Shown here: one piece after another, positions 34,909 through 44,800 of the stretch
Position numbering within the stretch: the first letter of the stretch is position 1
Layout of the letters: each line of letters begins with the position of its first letter
Made by a program: the position numbers and the translations under genes
The notes under the pieces: model-generated
Database searches by the model: none
What the model was told of the DNA's origin: nothing
Seen by the model: the letters and a program-made list of their open reading frames with translations, nothing else
Assembly (NCBI RefSeq): GCF_003002065.1
Contig: NZ_PVZG01000022.1
Span: forward strand, 43,466-107,465
Direction: 5' to 3'
DNA length: 64,000 nt
Origin: Pseudosporangium ferrugineum
GTDB taxonomy: Bacteria; Actinomycetota; Actinomycetes; Mycobacteriales; Micromonosporaceae

Positions 34909-36378
34909 ATGAGCGCCGAGGACGGGCTTGCCGGGCGGGTGCACGAGGTGCTTGCCGAGGCGATGCGGATCTACCATGACAGCCCGCGGGCGCAGGAGTG
35001 GCTGCACCGGCATGCCGTGCGGCTTGACGGGCCGCTGCTGCTCGCCGTGGCCGGGCCTTCCCAGGCCGGGAAGTCTACGTTGGTCAACGCGTTGATCGGG
35101 GAGAGTGTCGCGCCCGTGCGGTCGCGGGGGCAGGGCGGGCATCCCGCGTGGTATCGGGACGGGCCGCAGCCTCGGGCCCAGGTGCGGCCGCGGCACGGGG
35201 CGCCGTACGAGTTGCCGGTTCACCGGGCCGAGCAGGGGTTGCAGCTGGCCGACTCGCTGCGGCCGTACGAGGCGGCGGAGCAGGACGGCGAGATCCACGA
35301 GGTGCACGTCGAGTGGCCCAGTCGCTCGCTGCGGCACACGCACGTCTACGACACGCCAGGGCTTCCGCCCGGGGATGACGGGTGGCTGCGGGCCGCCCGG
35401 ATGCGGCAGGAGGCCGACGCGGTGCTGTTCCTCAGCCGTACGCTCGCCTCCGCCGACCTTCACCGCCTGCCGCCCGCCCGCGGGGGCTGGGCCGCGGCCA
35501 CCCTGCCGCTGCACCACGTCGTCGTCCTGTCCCGTGCCGACGAGACCGCCGGCGGGCGGGTCGACGCCATGCTCGCCGCGAAGCAGATCGCCCGCCGGCG
35601 GCGGCACGAGCCGGACCTGACCATGTTGTGCCAGGACGTGCTCGCGGTGTCCGGGCTTCTCGGGTACGCCGCCCGCAGCCTGCGCCAGGACGAGTTCGAC
35701 GCCCTCGCCGTGCTGGCCGGCTCGTCGCGGGCGGAGCTGGAACCGTACCTGCTCTCCGTCGACCGGTTCCGGGCGGCGGGCGAGGCGATCGCCCTGGAGC
35801 CGGCGTGGCGGGAGCGGCTGCTCGACCGGCTGACGCTGACCGGCGTCAAGCTGGCCACCACGCTGGTGCGCTCCGGGGCCCGTGATCCGAGCGCGCTGGC
35901 CGAGGCGCTGCTGCGGCACAGCGGGCTCGCCGAGCTCCAGGTGGCGATCACCGACCTGTTCTCGGCCCGCCGTACGGTGCTCAAGGCCCGCACTGCCCTG
36001 ATAGCCGTCGAACAGCTGGCGCATCGCGAGCCGAGACCCCAGTCGGGGCACCTTCTTGTACGCGTGGAGCAGACCGTGAGCGCGGCCCACGAGTTCCGCG
36101 AGTTGCGCCTGCTGGCGGCGTTGCGCGCGCGCCGCGCCGGGCTCCCGGGCGAACTGGCGGTGGAGGGGCGCCGCCTGGTCGGGGGCGAGGGCGGCACCCT
36201 GGTCGAGCGGCTCGGCCTGCCCGCGGAGGCGCCACCGGACGAGATCCGCGCGCATGCGGCGGCCGCGGCCGACAGGTGGCGGGTGCTCGCCCAGCAGCCG
36301 GACCGGACCGGCCAGCAGATGGAGGCGGCCCAGACGGTGCTGCGCAGCTGCGAGGCAATGCTCCAGCAGCTGCCCTGA
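34909..36378 (+). CDS. iniC: Bacterial dynamin-like GTPase, IniC-like
   Basis: 489 aa, close to the 493 aa of mycobacterial IniC. G1 is AGPSQAGKSTLVNALIG, G3 is YDTPG, G4 is LSRAD. The C-terminal half is helical with no clear membrane segment, as expected of the shorter partner in a two-dynamin pair. ATG 34909 is preceded by GGGGGG. It ends at a strong terminator, so iniB-iniA-iniC form one operon despite the repeat-filled spacer. Stress-induced membrane repair is the family-based inference. Confidence 0.9.
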   Translation: MSAEDGLAGRVHEVLAEAMRIYHDSPRAQEWLHRHAVRLDGPLLLAVAGPSQAGKSTLVNALIGESVAPVRSRGQGGHPAWYRDGPQPRAQVRPRHGAPYELPVHRAEQGLQLADSLRPYEAAEQDGEIHEVHVEWPSRSLRHTHVYDTPGLPPGDDGWLRAARMRQEADAVLFLSRTLASADLHRLPPARGGWAAATLPLHHVVVLSRADETAGGRVDAMLAAKQIARRRRHEPDLTMLCQDVLAVSGLLGYAARSLRQDEFDALAVLAGSSRAELEPYLLSVDRFRAAGEAIALEPAWRERLLDRLTLTGVKLATTLVRSGARDPSALAEALLRHSGLAELQVAITDLFSARRTVLKARTALIAVEQLAHREPRPQSGHLLVRVEQTVSAAHEFRELRLLAALRARRAGLPGELAVEGRRLVGGEGGTLVERLGLPAEAPPDEIRAHAAAAADRWRVLAQQPDRTGQQMEAAQTVLRSCEAMLQQLP

Positions 36379-36407
36379 GCCGTACCCGGCGGCCGGGCCG
36401 GCTTTTT
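36378..36407 (+). terminator. Intrinsic terminator of the ini operon
   Basis: AGCCG / CGGCT outer pairing with a CCCGGC / GCCGGG inner stem, followed by TTTTT at 36403-36407. It begins on the last base of the iniC stop. The U-tract is one of the few true ones in the window. Confidence 0.8.
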
Positions 36408-36450
36408 CCACGCCATGTCACATGTGCGGGCTCCGCGGTGCTCTGAAGAT

Positions 36451-37101
36451 ATGGAGGAACAAGTCGAGCTCGCGGGACCCCCGGGCCCCGGACCGGCGGC
36501 GGTGCTGTCCGTGCCGGGTGCGGTGCGGGCCGGGTGGAAGGACGGCGGTGCGGTGCGGGCCGGGTGGAAGGACGGCGGTGCGGTGACGGCTCTGCCCGGG
36601 CGCGGGGGCGTGCGTCCCGACCTGGAGATGGTGTTCCGGGGGGCGTATCCGCGGGTCGTCGGGGTCGCCGCCCGCGTGCTGGGCTCGCGGGACGAGGCCG
36701 AGGACGTCGCGCAGGAGGTGTTTCTCACCTTCGGGCGCTCGTCGGTGCCGGCGGCCGAGGCGACCGGCTGGCTGTCCGTCGCCGCCGCGCACACCGCCCT
36801 CAACCATCTCCGGTCCGGCCGGCGGCGGGTGGCGCGGGAGGAGTTCGCCGGTGACGCGGACGCCGTGGCCGGGGATGTCGCCGACGCGGTCGTGACGCTC
36901 GACGAGCGCCGGCGGGTCCGCGCGGCGCTGGCCCGGCTGCCCCGCAAGCAGGCCGTCGCCCTCGTTCTGCGGCACAGCGGCCTCAGCTACGCGGAGGTCG
37001 CCGCCGCCCTCGATCTTTCCCCCGGCAGCGTGGGCACCACCGTGCGCCGTGCCGAGTCCGCCCTACGCAAGGAGTTGAACCGTCATGCGTCATCCGACTG
37101 A
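36451..37101 (+). CDS. ECF sigma factor
   Basis: 216 aa. Region 2 is VFRGAYPRVVGVAARVLGSRDEAEDVAQEVFLTF; region 4 is LARLPRKQAVALVLRHSGLSYAEVAAALDLSPGSVGTTVRRAE. The N-terminal extension contains a perfect 30-bp direct duplication (36520-36579) encoding AVRAGWKDGG twice. ATG 36451 is taken, but GTG 36583, just after the duplication with GGAAGGA ten bases upstream, may be the true start; then the duplication would be leader sequence. It overlaps the anti-sigma gene by 17 bp. Its regulon is unknown but its operon encodes an ABC exporter. Confidence 0.85.
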   Translation: MEEQVELAGPPGPGPAAVLSVPGAVRAGWKDGGAVRAGWKDGGAVTALPGRGGVRPDLEMVFRGAYPRVVGVAARVLGSRDEAEDVAQEVFLTFGRSSVPAAEATGWLSVAAAHTALNHLRSGRRRVAREEFAGDADAVAGDVADAVVTLDERRRVRAALARLPRKQAVALVLRHSGLSYAEVAAALDLSPGSVGTTVRRAESALRKELNRHASSD

Positions 37102-38254
37102 CGGCATTGTGCGCCGGCTCGTGGACGATCCGGCGGGCGTCTCCCAGGCCGACCGCGAACACGTGGCGGGCTGCCCGGCGTGCCTGGCCGGTCTGGCCGC
37201 CGCCCGGGAGGACGCGGCACTCATGACCGCGGCCCTGGCCTGGGAGAACCCGGCGATCACCGACGCGGCGCCCGGGACGGGTGCCGCGCCGGACGTGGAC
37301 CGCGGATGGGCCCGCCTGTCGCAGGCCCTCGACGCGGGGGAGCACCCCGGGCAGGCGTCCGCGGGAGAACGCCCCGGGCGGGCGTCCGTGGGGGAGCGCG
37401 CCGCCTACCCGGACCGGCGGCGCTGGCGGGCCGCGCTGCGCAGCCCGGTGGTCGCCGTCGCCGGGGTGGTCGCGCTGCTCGCCGGGGCCGGTGCCGCGGC
37501 CGCCACCGACTGGCTGCCGATCTTCCGGGCCGAGCAGATCACCCCGGTCACCGCGCCGGAGGCCGATCTGGTGAAGCTGCCGGAGCTGTCCGCGTTCGGC
37601 CGGCTCGACGTGACCGAGAGGGTGAGCGTACGGCGGGTGAGCGGCCCCGCCGCCGCGGAGGAGGCGGCCGGGCTGACGATCCCGCGGGTGACGGAGCTGC
37701 CGCGGGGGGTGTCCGGGGAGCCGGAGTACCACGTCGCGAACCGGGCGACGGCGGTGTTCACGTACGAGGCGGAGACGGCCGCGCGGACCGCCGCCGCGGC
37801 CGGGGAGTCGCTGCCGCCGCCGCCCGCGAGGCTCGACGGGAGCCGGTTCCGGCTGGTGGCGGGGCCCGGCGTGGCCGCGGTCTGGTCGGCGGGGCGCCCG
37901 GTGCCGGCGATGGTGGTCGGCCGCCTGGTCGCGCCGAAGGCGTACTCGGAGGGCATTCCCTTCGCGACCGCGCGGGACTACCTGCTGTCGCTGCCGATCC
38001 TGCCGCCGAACGTGGCGTCGCAGCTGCGCGCGTTCTCCGGTGACGGGACGACGCTGCCGCTGTTCATGTCCGTCGAGCATCTGACGAGCAGGCAGGCGGA
38101 CGTCAACGGGACGCCGGCCACGGTGCTCGCCTCGCGGGACGGCGTGATGGCCGCCGTGGTCTGGGTGAACGACGGCGTCGTCACCGCGGTCGCCGGCTCG
38201 CTGAGCGGTGACGAGGTGCTGACGGTGGCCCGCGGCCTGCGGTGGCACCGATGA
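37085..38254 (+). CDS. Membrane anti-sigma-like protein with ZAS motif
   Basis: 389 aa. Cytoplasmic N-terminus contains HVAGCPAC (HxxxCxxC), the zinc anti-sigma motif. One TM helix (SPVVAVAGVVALLAGAGAAAA) and an extracellular domain of about 250 residues follow, ending TVLASRDGVMAAVVWVNDGVVTAVAGSLS. It probably holds the preceding sigma factor at the membrane and releases it on an envelope signal. The start lies 17 bp inside the sigma gene and the stop overlaps the ABC gene (ATGA), so stoichiometric co-expression is expected. Confidence 0.85.
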   Translation: MRHPTDGIVRRLVDDPAGVSQADREHVAGCPACLAGLAAAREDAALMTAALAWENPAITDAAPGTGAAPDVDRGWARLSQALDAGEHPGQASAGERPGRASVGERAAYPDRRRWRAALRSPVVAVAGVVALLAGAGAAAATDWLPIFRAEQITPVTAPEADLVKLPELSAFGRLDVTERVSVRRVSGPAAAEEAAGLTIPRVTELPRGVSGEPEYHVANRATAVFTYEAETAARTAAAAGESLPPPPARLDGSRFRLVAGPGVAAVWSAGRPVPAMVVGRLVAPKAYSEGIPFATARDYLLSLPILPPNVASQLRAFSGDGTTLPLFMSVEHLTSRQADVNGTPATVLASRDGVMAAVVWVNDGVVTAVAGSLSGDEVLTVARGLRWHR

Positions 38255-39252
38255 CCGGCCCGGCCGGGGAGAGCCTGGCCGCCGCGGAGCGGCTGCTCTC
38301 GGAGCTGCCGCCGGCGCCCGCCGTGTGGTGTTCCGGGCTGCGCAAGCGTTACCGGCGGCGGACCGCGGTCGACGGCGTCTCGTTCACCGTCGGCCGGGGC
38401 GAGGTGGTCGGGCTGCTCGGCCCGAACGGCGCCGGGAAGACGAGCGTGATCAAGATCCTGCTCGGGCTCGTCCGGCCGGACGCCGGCGAGGTGCTGCTGC
38501 TCGGGCGGCCCGCCGGGGACCCGCAGTCCCGCGCCCGCGCCGGCTACCTGCCGGAGCTCTTCCGCTATCAGCCCTGGCTGACCGCCGCCGAGGTGCTCCG
38601 GTTGCACGTACGCCTCTCCGGCACCGCCGTCTCCGCCGCCGACCAGCGCGAATGCCTGGCCGGTGTGGGTCTCGCGGACCGGGCCGGCGACCGGGTGGGC
38701 GGCTTCTCGAAGGGCATGCAGCAGCGGCTGGGGCTGGCCGTCGCGCTCGTCGCCCGCCCGGAGCTCGTGGTGCTGGACGAGCCGACCAGCGCCCTGGATC
38801 CGCTCGGGCGTGCCGACGTACGGGATCTGTTGCTCGCTCTCAAGGAGCGCGGGGTCGCGGTGCTGCTGAACTCGCACCTGATCGGTGAGGTGGAACGGGT
38901 CTGCGATCGGGTCGTGATCCTGGACCGGGGCCGGGTGGCGGCCTCGGGAACCCTGGCGGAGCTGCTCGGGCGGCGGGAGCTGCGGTTGCGGCTCGAGGGG
39001 GTGCGGGCGCGGGCGGAGGCGCGGCTGGCGGAGGCCGGCGCGTGGACCCGGGCCCGGGACGGTGATCCCGGGGAGGTGTTCACCGTCGCGCTGGCCGCCG
39101 ACCCCGACCCTGACCCCGGCGCCGTGCCCGGGCTGGTGGCCGACCTGGTCGCCCTCGGGGTGCGCGTGCACGCGGTCGAGCCCACCAGGATCAGCCTCGA
39201 GGAACGGCTGCTGGACATTCTGCGTACCGGATCCGGCGAGGAGCATCGATGA
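38251..39252 (+). CDS. ABC transporter ATP-binding protein
   Basis: 333 aa. Walker A GPNGAGKTS, signature FSKGMQQRL, Walker B LVVLDEPTSALDP, then a switch His in LLNSHL. The C-terminal 100 residues resemble the extension of ABC-2 exporter ATPases. ATGA overlaps at both ends couple it to the anti-sigma and permease genes. It should energise the adjacent permease for export. Confidence 0.93.
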   Translation: MTGPAGESLAAAERLLSELPPAPAVWCSGLRKRYRRRTAVDGVSFTVGRGEVVGLLGPNGAGKTSVIKILLGLVRPDAGEVLLLGRPAGDPQSRARAGYLPELFRYQPWLTAAEVLRLHVRLSGTAVSAADQRECLAGVGLADRAGDRVGGFSKGMQQRLGLAVALVARPELVVLDEPTSALDPLGRADVRDLLLALKERGVAVLLNSHLIGEVERVCDRVVILDRGRVAASGTLAELLGRRELRLRLEGVRARAEARLAEAGAWTRARDGDPGEVFTVALAADPDPDPGAVPGLVADLVALGVRVHAVEPTRISLEERLLDILRTGSGEEHR

Positions 39253-40097
39253 CCGCGCGTACCGTATGGATCGTTGCCGCCCTGACCCTGCAGGAAGCCG
39301 GACGCCGGCGGGTCTTGCGGTCCCTGGCGGTGCTGACCCTCCTGTTGCTCGCGCTGAGCGCGTGGGGGTTCGCCCGGCTGGACGCCGAGTTCGGCGGGCT
39401 GACCTCCGGCGAGGCGAAGGCGGCCGGGTCGATCGTGCTCAACCTGGTGATGTTCGGGTTGAGCCTGATCGCCGCGCTGGGTACGGCCTTCCTCGCCGGC
39501 CCGACCGTGGCCGGGGAGATCGAGTCGGGCAGCGCGCTGGCGGTGCTGGCCCGTCCGGTCCGCCGCTGGGCGGTGCTGGCCGGCAAGTGGCTGGGCCTGG
39601 TCGTGTTCGGTGGCGGGTTCGTCGTCGTGGCCGGGTTCGCCCAGTTCGTCATCGTGCGGGTGACCGTCGGCTACTGGCCGCCGAAGCCGCTGACCGGGCT
39701 GGCCCTGCTGGCGTTGCAGACGACGGTGCTGCTCACCCTGGGGCTGCTGCTGTCGACCGCGATCTCGCCGATGGCGTCGGGCATCGTGGCGGTCGGCCTG
39801 TTCGGCGCGACGTGGATCGCGGGCGTGGTCGGCTCGGTCGGCGACGCGCTCGGCAACGAGAGCATGGCGCAGGTCGGTACGGTGTCGAGGATGCTGCTGC
39901 CGACCGACGGGCTGTGGCGCGGCGCCATGAACTCGTTCCAGGATCCGGCGCTGCTGTTGCAGGTGGGTACGGGCGTGGAGGAGTCGCCGTTCCTCAGCAT
40001 GGCGCCGCTCACGGTGACCTATCTGGCCTGGACAGGCGTGTGGACGATGCTGGTGCTGACCCTGACGGCCCTCGCCTTCGGCCGGCGCGACCTGTGA
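39249..40097 (+). CDS. ABC-2-type permease
   Basis: 282 aa with six hydrophobic segments and the ABC-2 layout: cytoplasmic start with AGRRRVLRSLAVLTLLLLALS, then FLAGPTVAGEIESGSALAVLARPVRR. It pairs with the preceding ATPase (ATGA overlap). The operon sigma/anti-sigma/ATPase/permease suggests export of a compound whose presence or damage is sensed at the membrane. Substrate unknown. Confidence 0.88.
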   Translation: MTARTVWIVAALTLQEAGRRRVLRSLAVLTLLLLALSAWGFARLDAEFGGLTSGEAKAAGSIVLNLVMFGLSLIAALGTAFLAGPTVAGEIESGSALAVLARPVRRWAVLAGKWLGLVVFGGGFVVVAGFAQFVIVRVTVGYWPPKPLTGLALLALQTTVLLTLGLLLSTAISPMASGIVAVGLFGATWIAGVVGSVGDALGNESMAQVGTVSRMLLPTDGLWRGAMNSFQDPALLLQVGTGVEESPFLSMAPLTVTYLAWTGVWTMLVLTLTALAFGRRDL

Positions 40098-40105
40098 CGG
40101 CCCGC

Positions 40106-40136
40106 TTGACCCTGACCTTGGGGGAGACTGCAGGCT
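40106..40136 (+). promoter_or_regulatory. Candidate MerR-type promoter
   Basis: TTGACC (40106-40111) is followed after 19 bp by CAGGCT (40131-40136). The overlong 19-bp spacer is typical of promoters that MerR proteins untwist, and it lies directly before a merR-type gene. The dyad within the spacer is imperfect, so this is tentative. Confidence 0.4.
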
Positions 40137-40178
40137 GACTCCGGCGGCGCGCGGTCGTCGCCGGGACGGGAGGCGATC

Positions 40179-40994
40179 ATGGGTGGCGCCGGGCTGCTGA
40201 CCATCGGGGAGTTCGCCCGCCGGTCCGGGCTGTCGGTCCGGGCGCTCCGGCTCTACGACCGGATCGGCCTGCTGCGCCCGGCGGAGGTGGTCGCCGCGAC
40301 CGGCTACCGGCGGTACACGGGCGGCCAGCTCTACGCCGGCCGGTTGATCGCGCTGCTGCGCCGGCTCGACATGCCGCTGTCCGAGATCACCGAGATCGTC
40401 GGCGCCGCCGCCCCGGAGGCGGCGGAGCTTCTCGCCGGGTACTGGACGGGAGTGGAGCGCCGGCTCGCCGCCCAGCGGGAGCTCGCCGACCGCCTGGTGC
40501 GCAGCCTCGCCGCCGAGACGCCGGCGCCGGCCCCGGGCGGCACCTGGCCGGTCTCCGTCCGCGACGTGCCCGAGCAGCACATCGTCACCGAGCTGCGGTA
40601 CGTCACCGCCGCGGAGCTGCGGTGGATCCGGGAGGCGACCGACCGGCTCACCGAACTGGCCGCTCGCTCGGGCGGTGCGACGGGCCCGCGCTTCGTGGTC
40701 TTCCACGGCGACGTGACCGAGGACGCCCCGGGCCCGGTCGAGGTCTGCGTGCCGGTCCGGCCGGAGGCTTCCGTACGCACGGAGCCGGCCCACCGCGAGG
40801 CGTACGTCCCGGTGCGCCGGGGCCACTTCGAGCCGCCGCAGATCCTGTCGGTGTACGACGCGGCGCACCGCTGGGTCCGCGAGCACGGCCACACGGTGAC
40901 GGCCGCGGCGCGCGAGGTCTACGGATACGGCGCGGACCTGGACGCGACCGGCCCCGAGGACGTGATCTGCGACGTGGCCGTGCCGTTCCGCTGA
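40179..40994 (+). CDS. MerR-family regulator with GyrI-like effector domain
   Basis: 271 aa. The MerR winged helix covers residues 5-75 (LTIGEFARRSGLSVRALRLYDRIGLLRPAEV, GYRRYTGGQL). A short coiled coil and a C-terminal GyrI/BmrR-like ligand domain about 120-270 follow (DVPEQHIVTELRYV, EVCVPVRPEA, ICDVAVPF). It resembles BmrR/TipA-type multidrug regulators. The leader GGGAGGCG precedes ATG 40179. It follows the ABC operon by 81 bp on the same strand and could regulate it, itself, or both. Confidence 0.9.
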   Translation: MGGAGLLTIGEFARRSGLSVRALRLYDRIGLLRPAEVVAATGYRRYTGGQLYAGRLIALLRRLDMPLSEITEIVGAAAPEAAELLAGYWTGVERRLAAQRELADRLVRSLAAETPAPAPGGTWPVSVRDVPEQHIVTELRYVTAAELRWIREATDRLTELAARSGGATGPRFVVFHGDVTEDAPGPVEVCVPVRPEASVRTEPAHREAYVPVRRGHFEPPQILSVYDAAHRWVREHGHTVTAAAREVYGYGADLDATGPEDVICDVAVPFR

Positions 40995-41041
40995 GCGCCC
41001 GGAGTCTGTCCAAGGTGAGCGGCAGCGGTTAGCCTTCGGCC

Positions 41042-41701
41042 ATGGTGCGCCGCGGTTTCGCCGTTCTGCTCGCCGGGGTGCTGGCCGGGGCCGTCGTGGC
41101 ACCCGGGCGCGCGTCGGCCCACGGGGGCCTGGTCGTCACGGTTCCGGCCGCGGACGCCGTCGTGAGCGAGCCGATCGAGGCGGTCTCGCTGACCTTCACC
41201 GAGAAGCCCGCACCGTACGCGTACTTCACCGTGACCGCGCCCACCGGGGACCGGGTCGACGGCGGTTGGTCGAACGCGGAGCCGGTCCGGCTGGCCACGC
41301 CCGTGCGCGAATACCAGCTGACCGACGGCACCTGGGCGCCGCAGCTGTATCCCACCGGCTTCCCGGTCAAGGTCAGGGTCATGCACTGGCCGGCGCCCGG
41401 GGACTACGTGGTGCGCTACCACACGGTCGCCTCGGACGGGGATCAGGTCAAAGGGGAGCTGCGGTTCTCGTACACCGGAGGGTCGACGCCGGTGCCGGCG
41501 GGCTGGCAGCCGCCGGTGGAGGGGCCGCAGCCGGAGTTGCTCGCCGTCGCGGGGCAGCCGGCCGCGGCGAGCGAGGAACCGGCGGACGACGCGAGCGTGT
41601 GGGTCTGGCTGGTGCCCGTGCTGCTGCTCGTGGCCGCCGGGCTGTCGTACCTGGTGGTGCGCCCGCCGGCCGCCCTCGGCGGTTCCCGCCGCAACGGGTG
41701 A
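41042..41701 (+). CDS. CopC-domain protein, second copy
   Basis: 219 aa. The signal peptide ends ASA and the mature protein begins AHGGLV, keeping the N-terminal His of CopC. The barrel includes VSEPIEAVSLTFTEKP and YHTVASDGDQVKGELRFSY, with an Asp where the first CopC has a HTV-type His, so the second ligand set may differ. An extra insertion (PVREYQLTDGTWAPQLYPTG) and a C-terminal TM anchor follow. It stands alone with only a MerR gene upstream; copper binding is likely but not certain. Confidence 0.82.
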   Translation: MVRRGFAVLLAGVLAGAVVAPGRASAHGGLVVTVPAADAVVSEPIEAVSLTFTEKPAPYAYFTVTAPTGDRVDGGWSNAEPVRLATPVREYQLTDGTWAPQLYPTGFPVKVRVMHWPAPGDYVVRYHTVASDGDQVKGELRFSYTGGSTPVPAGWQPPVEGPQPELLAVAGQPAAASEEPADDASVWVWLVPVLLLVAAGLSYLVVRPPAALGGSRRNG

Positions 41702-41705
41702 CGCG

Positions 41706-41816
41706 GGACGGTCCGCCACGGGTGGCGCCCCGGCCGGAAGCCGGGAGCGCGACCCGATGGGGACGGTCGGCCACGGGTGACGCCCCCGGCCGGAAGCCGG
41801 AGGCGCCACCCGGGCG
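41706..41816. terminator. Duplicated 55-bp unit carrying two strong hairpins between convergent genes
   Basis: The unit starting GGACGGTC at 41706 recurs at 41761 (period 55) and again partially at 41817. Each copy has a hairpin with CGGC/GCCG core: 41725-41750 and 41781-41805, loop CGGAA in both. Placed between CopC and the convergent GH87 gene, it probably works as a bidirectional terminator that was duplicated. Confidence 0.6.
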
Positions 41817-41822
41817 GGACGG

Positions 41823-44800
41823 TCAGCTGCCGGCGATGGTGAACGTGGATCCGGGCTGGATCACGATGTTCCCGTCGGCCGAGTTCGTGATCGTCACGTT
41901 GGACAGGTTCGCGCTGCCGCGTGCCCCGCCCATCGCCAGGATCCCGGCGCCGTTGTTGGACTTGTCGATGCGTACGTTGGTGATCGCGACGTTCGGCATG
42001 GCGCCGCCGCCGTTCTTGAACTGGATGCCGTCGAAGGTGGAGTCGACGATCTCGGTGTCGCGGATCGTGACCCCGGTGATGTCCGAGGTCTTGGGGAAGA
42101 GCGTGATCGCGCCGAACTCCTGGTCCTCGTTCCAGAAGGCGCCGCCGTCGCGGTAGAGGCCGTTGTTGGCGACCAGCGTGGTGCCGCTGAACGGGAGCGG
42201 GTCGTGGTCGGTGGCGATCATGATGCCCGGGTACGTCATGGTGTCGTAGACCAGGTTGTTCTCGACGTTGTTGCCGAACCCGCCGTAGACGGCGATGCCG
42301 TTGGCCCGCCACGGCAGCTGGATCGTGTTGTTGAGGAACCGGTTGTTGGAGGCCACGTCCACCGACGTGTCCTTGACCCGCGGGTTGGCCCACACGGCGA
42401 GCGCGTCGTCGCCCGTGTTGCGGAACGAGGAGTTGAAGACGCGCGAGTTGCGGGTGCCGTTGCTGAAGTTGATGCCGTCGGCGAACGTGTTGCGGATGCG
42501 CATGCCGGAGAACTCGAGGCCGTCGCCCGGGTTCCAGTAGGCGGGCGTGTCGGAGTAGTCGCGACCCACCCAGGCGCCGACGTTGACGTGCTCGATCCAG
42601 ACGTTGCTGATCTTCGTGTTCTTGCCGAAGCGCCCGTTGAGGCCGTGGCCGCGGTAGGAACGGTTCTGCGTGTTGCCGAAGATGGCGAGGTCCGAGATCT
42701 GGGTGTTGTCGTCGATGTCGAAGCCGACGTTGCCCTCGTGCGGGTGGTTGATGTTGCCGACCACGTTCTGCGGCTGGGTGTTCGAGTAGAGCTGGGTGTG
42801 CCACATGCCGGCGCCGCGGACGACGACGTTGCGGATGCCCTTCTGGTTGTACTGGCCGCGCGCCGGGTCCGGGGTGAGGATCTTCTGCTCCTGGCGCCAC
42901 TGGCCGGCCGGGATCCAGACGCAGCCGATGACCCCGTTCTCGTCGTCGGTCACCGCCCGCTGGATCGCCGCGGTGTCGTCGTTGCCGTCGTTCGGGACCG
43001 CACCGTACGCGGTGATCGACGTGCAGCCGGCGGGCACGGCGGTCGGCGCCGGGGCCACCTGCTCCAGGTCGATCAGGTCGATGATCTGGTACGCCGCGCT
43101 GTCGGCCGCGTCCCGCTGGAGCTTGAACCGGGTGCCGGCCGGGTACGACTGGGCCAGCAGCGCGTGCGACTCGTCGAAGAGCCGGCGCGCGTCGGCCGAC
43201 GGCGTGTTGGACAGCGACTCGGTGTCGTCGCTGGTGCCGTAGAGCCAGCTGTTGCGCGACGACAGCGTCAGCTTCTGCACGAACGCGTCGTTGATGTAGA
43301 GGCTGATGGTGTGGTCCTGGCCGCCGCCGCCCGGCGCGTCCGGCACGGAGTTGCGGACCACGATGGAGTTGGCCTGGTTCGTGGAGGTGAACTCGACGAA
43401 CTGGCCGGTGCCGGTGAGCCGCACCGACTGGCGGCCGGACGACTCGGTGGCGAAGTTCGTGTGCGAGAACGTGCGCAGCGGGTCGGCGGTCAGCAGCGTG
43501 CCCTGGTATCGGGCGGCCTCGGCCTCGTACTCGACGTACGGCACCGCGGCGCCGCGCCCGACCACGATCGACCTGGTCAGCGCGTTGTTGTCCTCGTTGG
43601 TCTCGGCCACGACGCCGGTCGCGTCGGCGGTGGCGGTGACCGTGGCCCCGCCCGCGGTGGCCGTCCAGGTGCCGGAGATCGCCACGGTGGCGGTGGCGCC
43701 GGCGGCGATCTGCGGGGTGTTGGTGTTCAGCGTCGTGCCGCCGACGCTGACCCGGGTCACGCTGGCCGCTGCCGCGCTGGTGCCGCGGTTGTTGACGGCC
43801 ACCGAGAAGCTGACCGCCGCGCCGGCGGCGGGGTTGGGCGGGTTCGTCGTGACGCTCAGAACCTGCAGGTCGGGGCCGGGCGCCTGGGCGACGACCAGCT
43901 GGGTGGGTGAGGTGAAGCTGTTGTTGTCGTTGTTCTGCTCGGGCACCGTGTTGGACGGGTCGACGACCGCCGAGACGGCGTAGCTGCCCTGCCCGCGCCG
44001 TCCGGCGTTGACCTGCACGGTGGTCGAGGCGCCGGCGGCGAGGGCGCCGACCGCCGCGGTGCCGGCGACGGTGCCGCCGACACTGACGTTGAGCGAGCTG
44101 GCCGGGGCCGCCGCGGTGCCGCGGTTCTGCACGGTCGCGGCCACCGTCACCGGCGTCGTCTCGTCGGGCGTCGCGGGCGACCACGTCAGCCCGGTGACGA
44201 CCAGGTCGGGGTTCGGCGCGTACTGGCCGAGCACCTGGAACTCGGCGACCTGGCCGCCGGGTGCGCCGGAGTTGGCGAACACCTGGAGCTGCACGTCGGC
44301 GACGCGGCCGGTGACCGGGATCGTGACGGTGTTGCGGTTGCCCGACGGGTGGAAGGCGTAGTCCGCGCGGGCCTTGAGCGAGGTGAACCCGGTCGCGGCC
44401 TGCTCACGGCCGAGGACCTGGATGTTCTGGGTACGCGGGCCCCACACCGGGTCGGGGTTCAGCTTGACCACCACGCCGGTCACGTCGGCGTTGGCGCCGA
44501 GCCGTACGGTCAGGGTCCCGGGGTAGCCCGCCGACTCCCAGTACGTGCCGGTGTTGTCGTCGTTGGCGTTGGCGGCCACGAAGGTGAACGTGGACGAGTT
44601 CGCCTCGATCGGCTTGCCCACCGCGAGGTTCCCGCCCACCGGCGGGTCGGGGTCCGGGTCCGGGTCGGGATCGGGGCCGCCGGCGGTGCCGTAGACCTCG
44701 AACTCGGACAGTTGTCCCGCGGTCCAGCCGGTGTTGGCGGTGATGGTCGCCCGCACGTAGCGCACCGTCGCCGCGGTGAATCCGATGGTCACCGTGTTGC

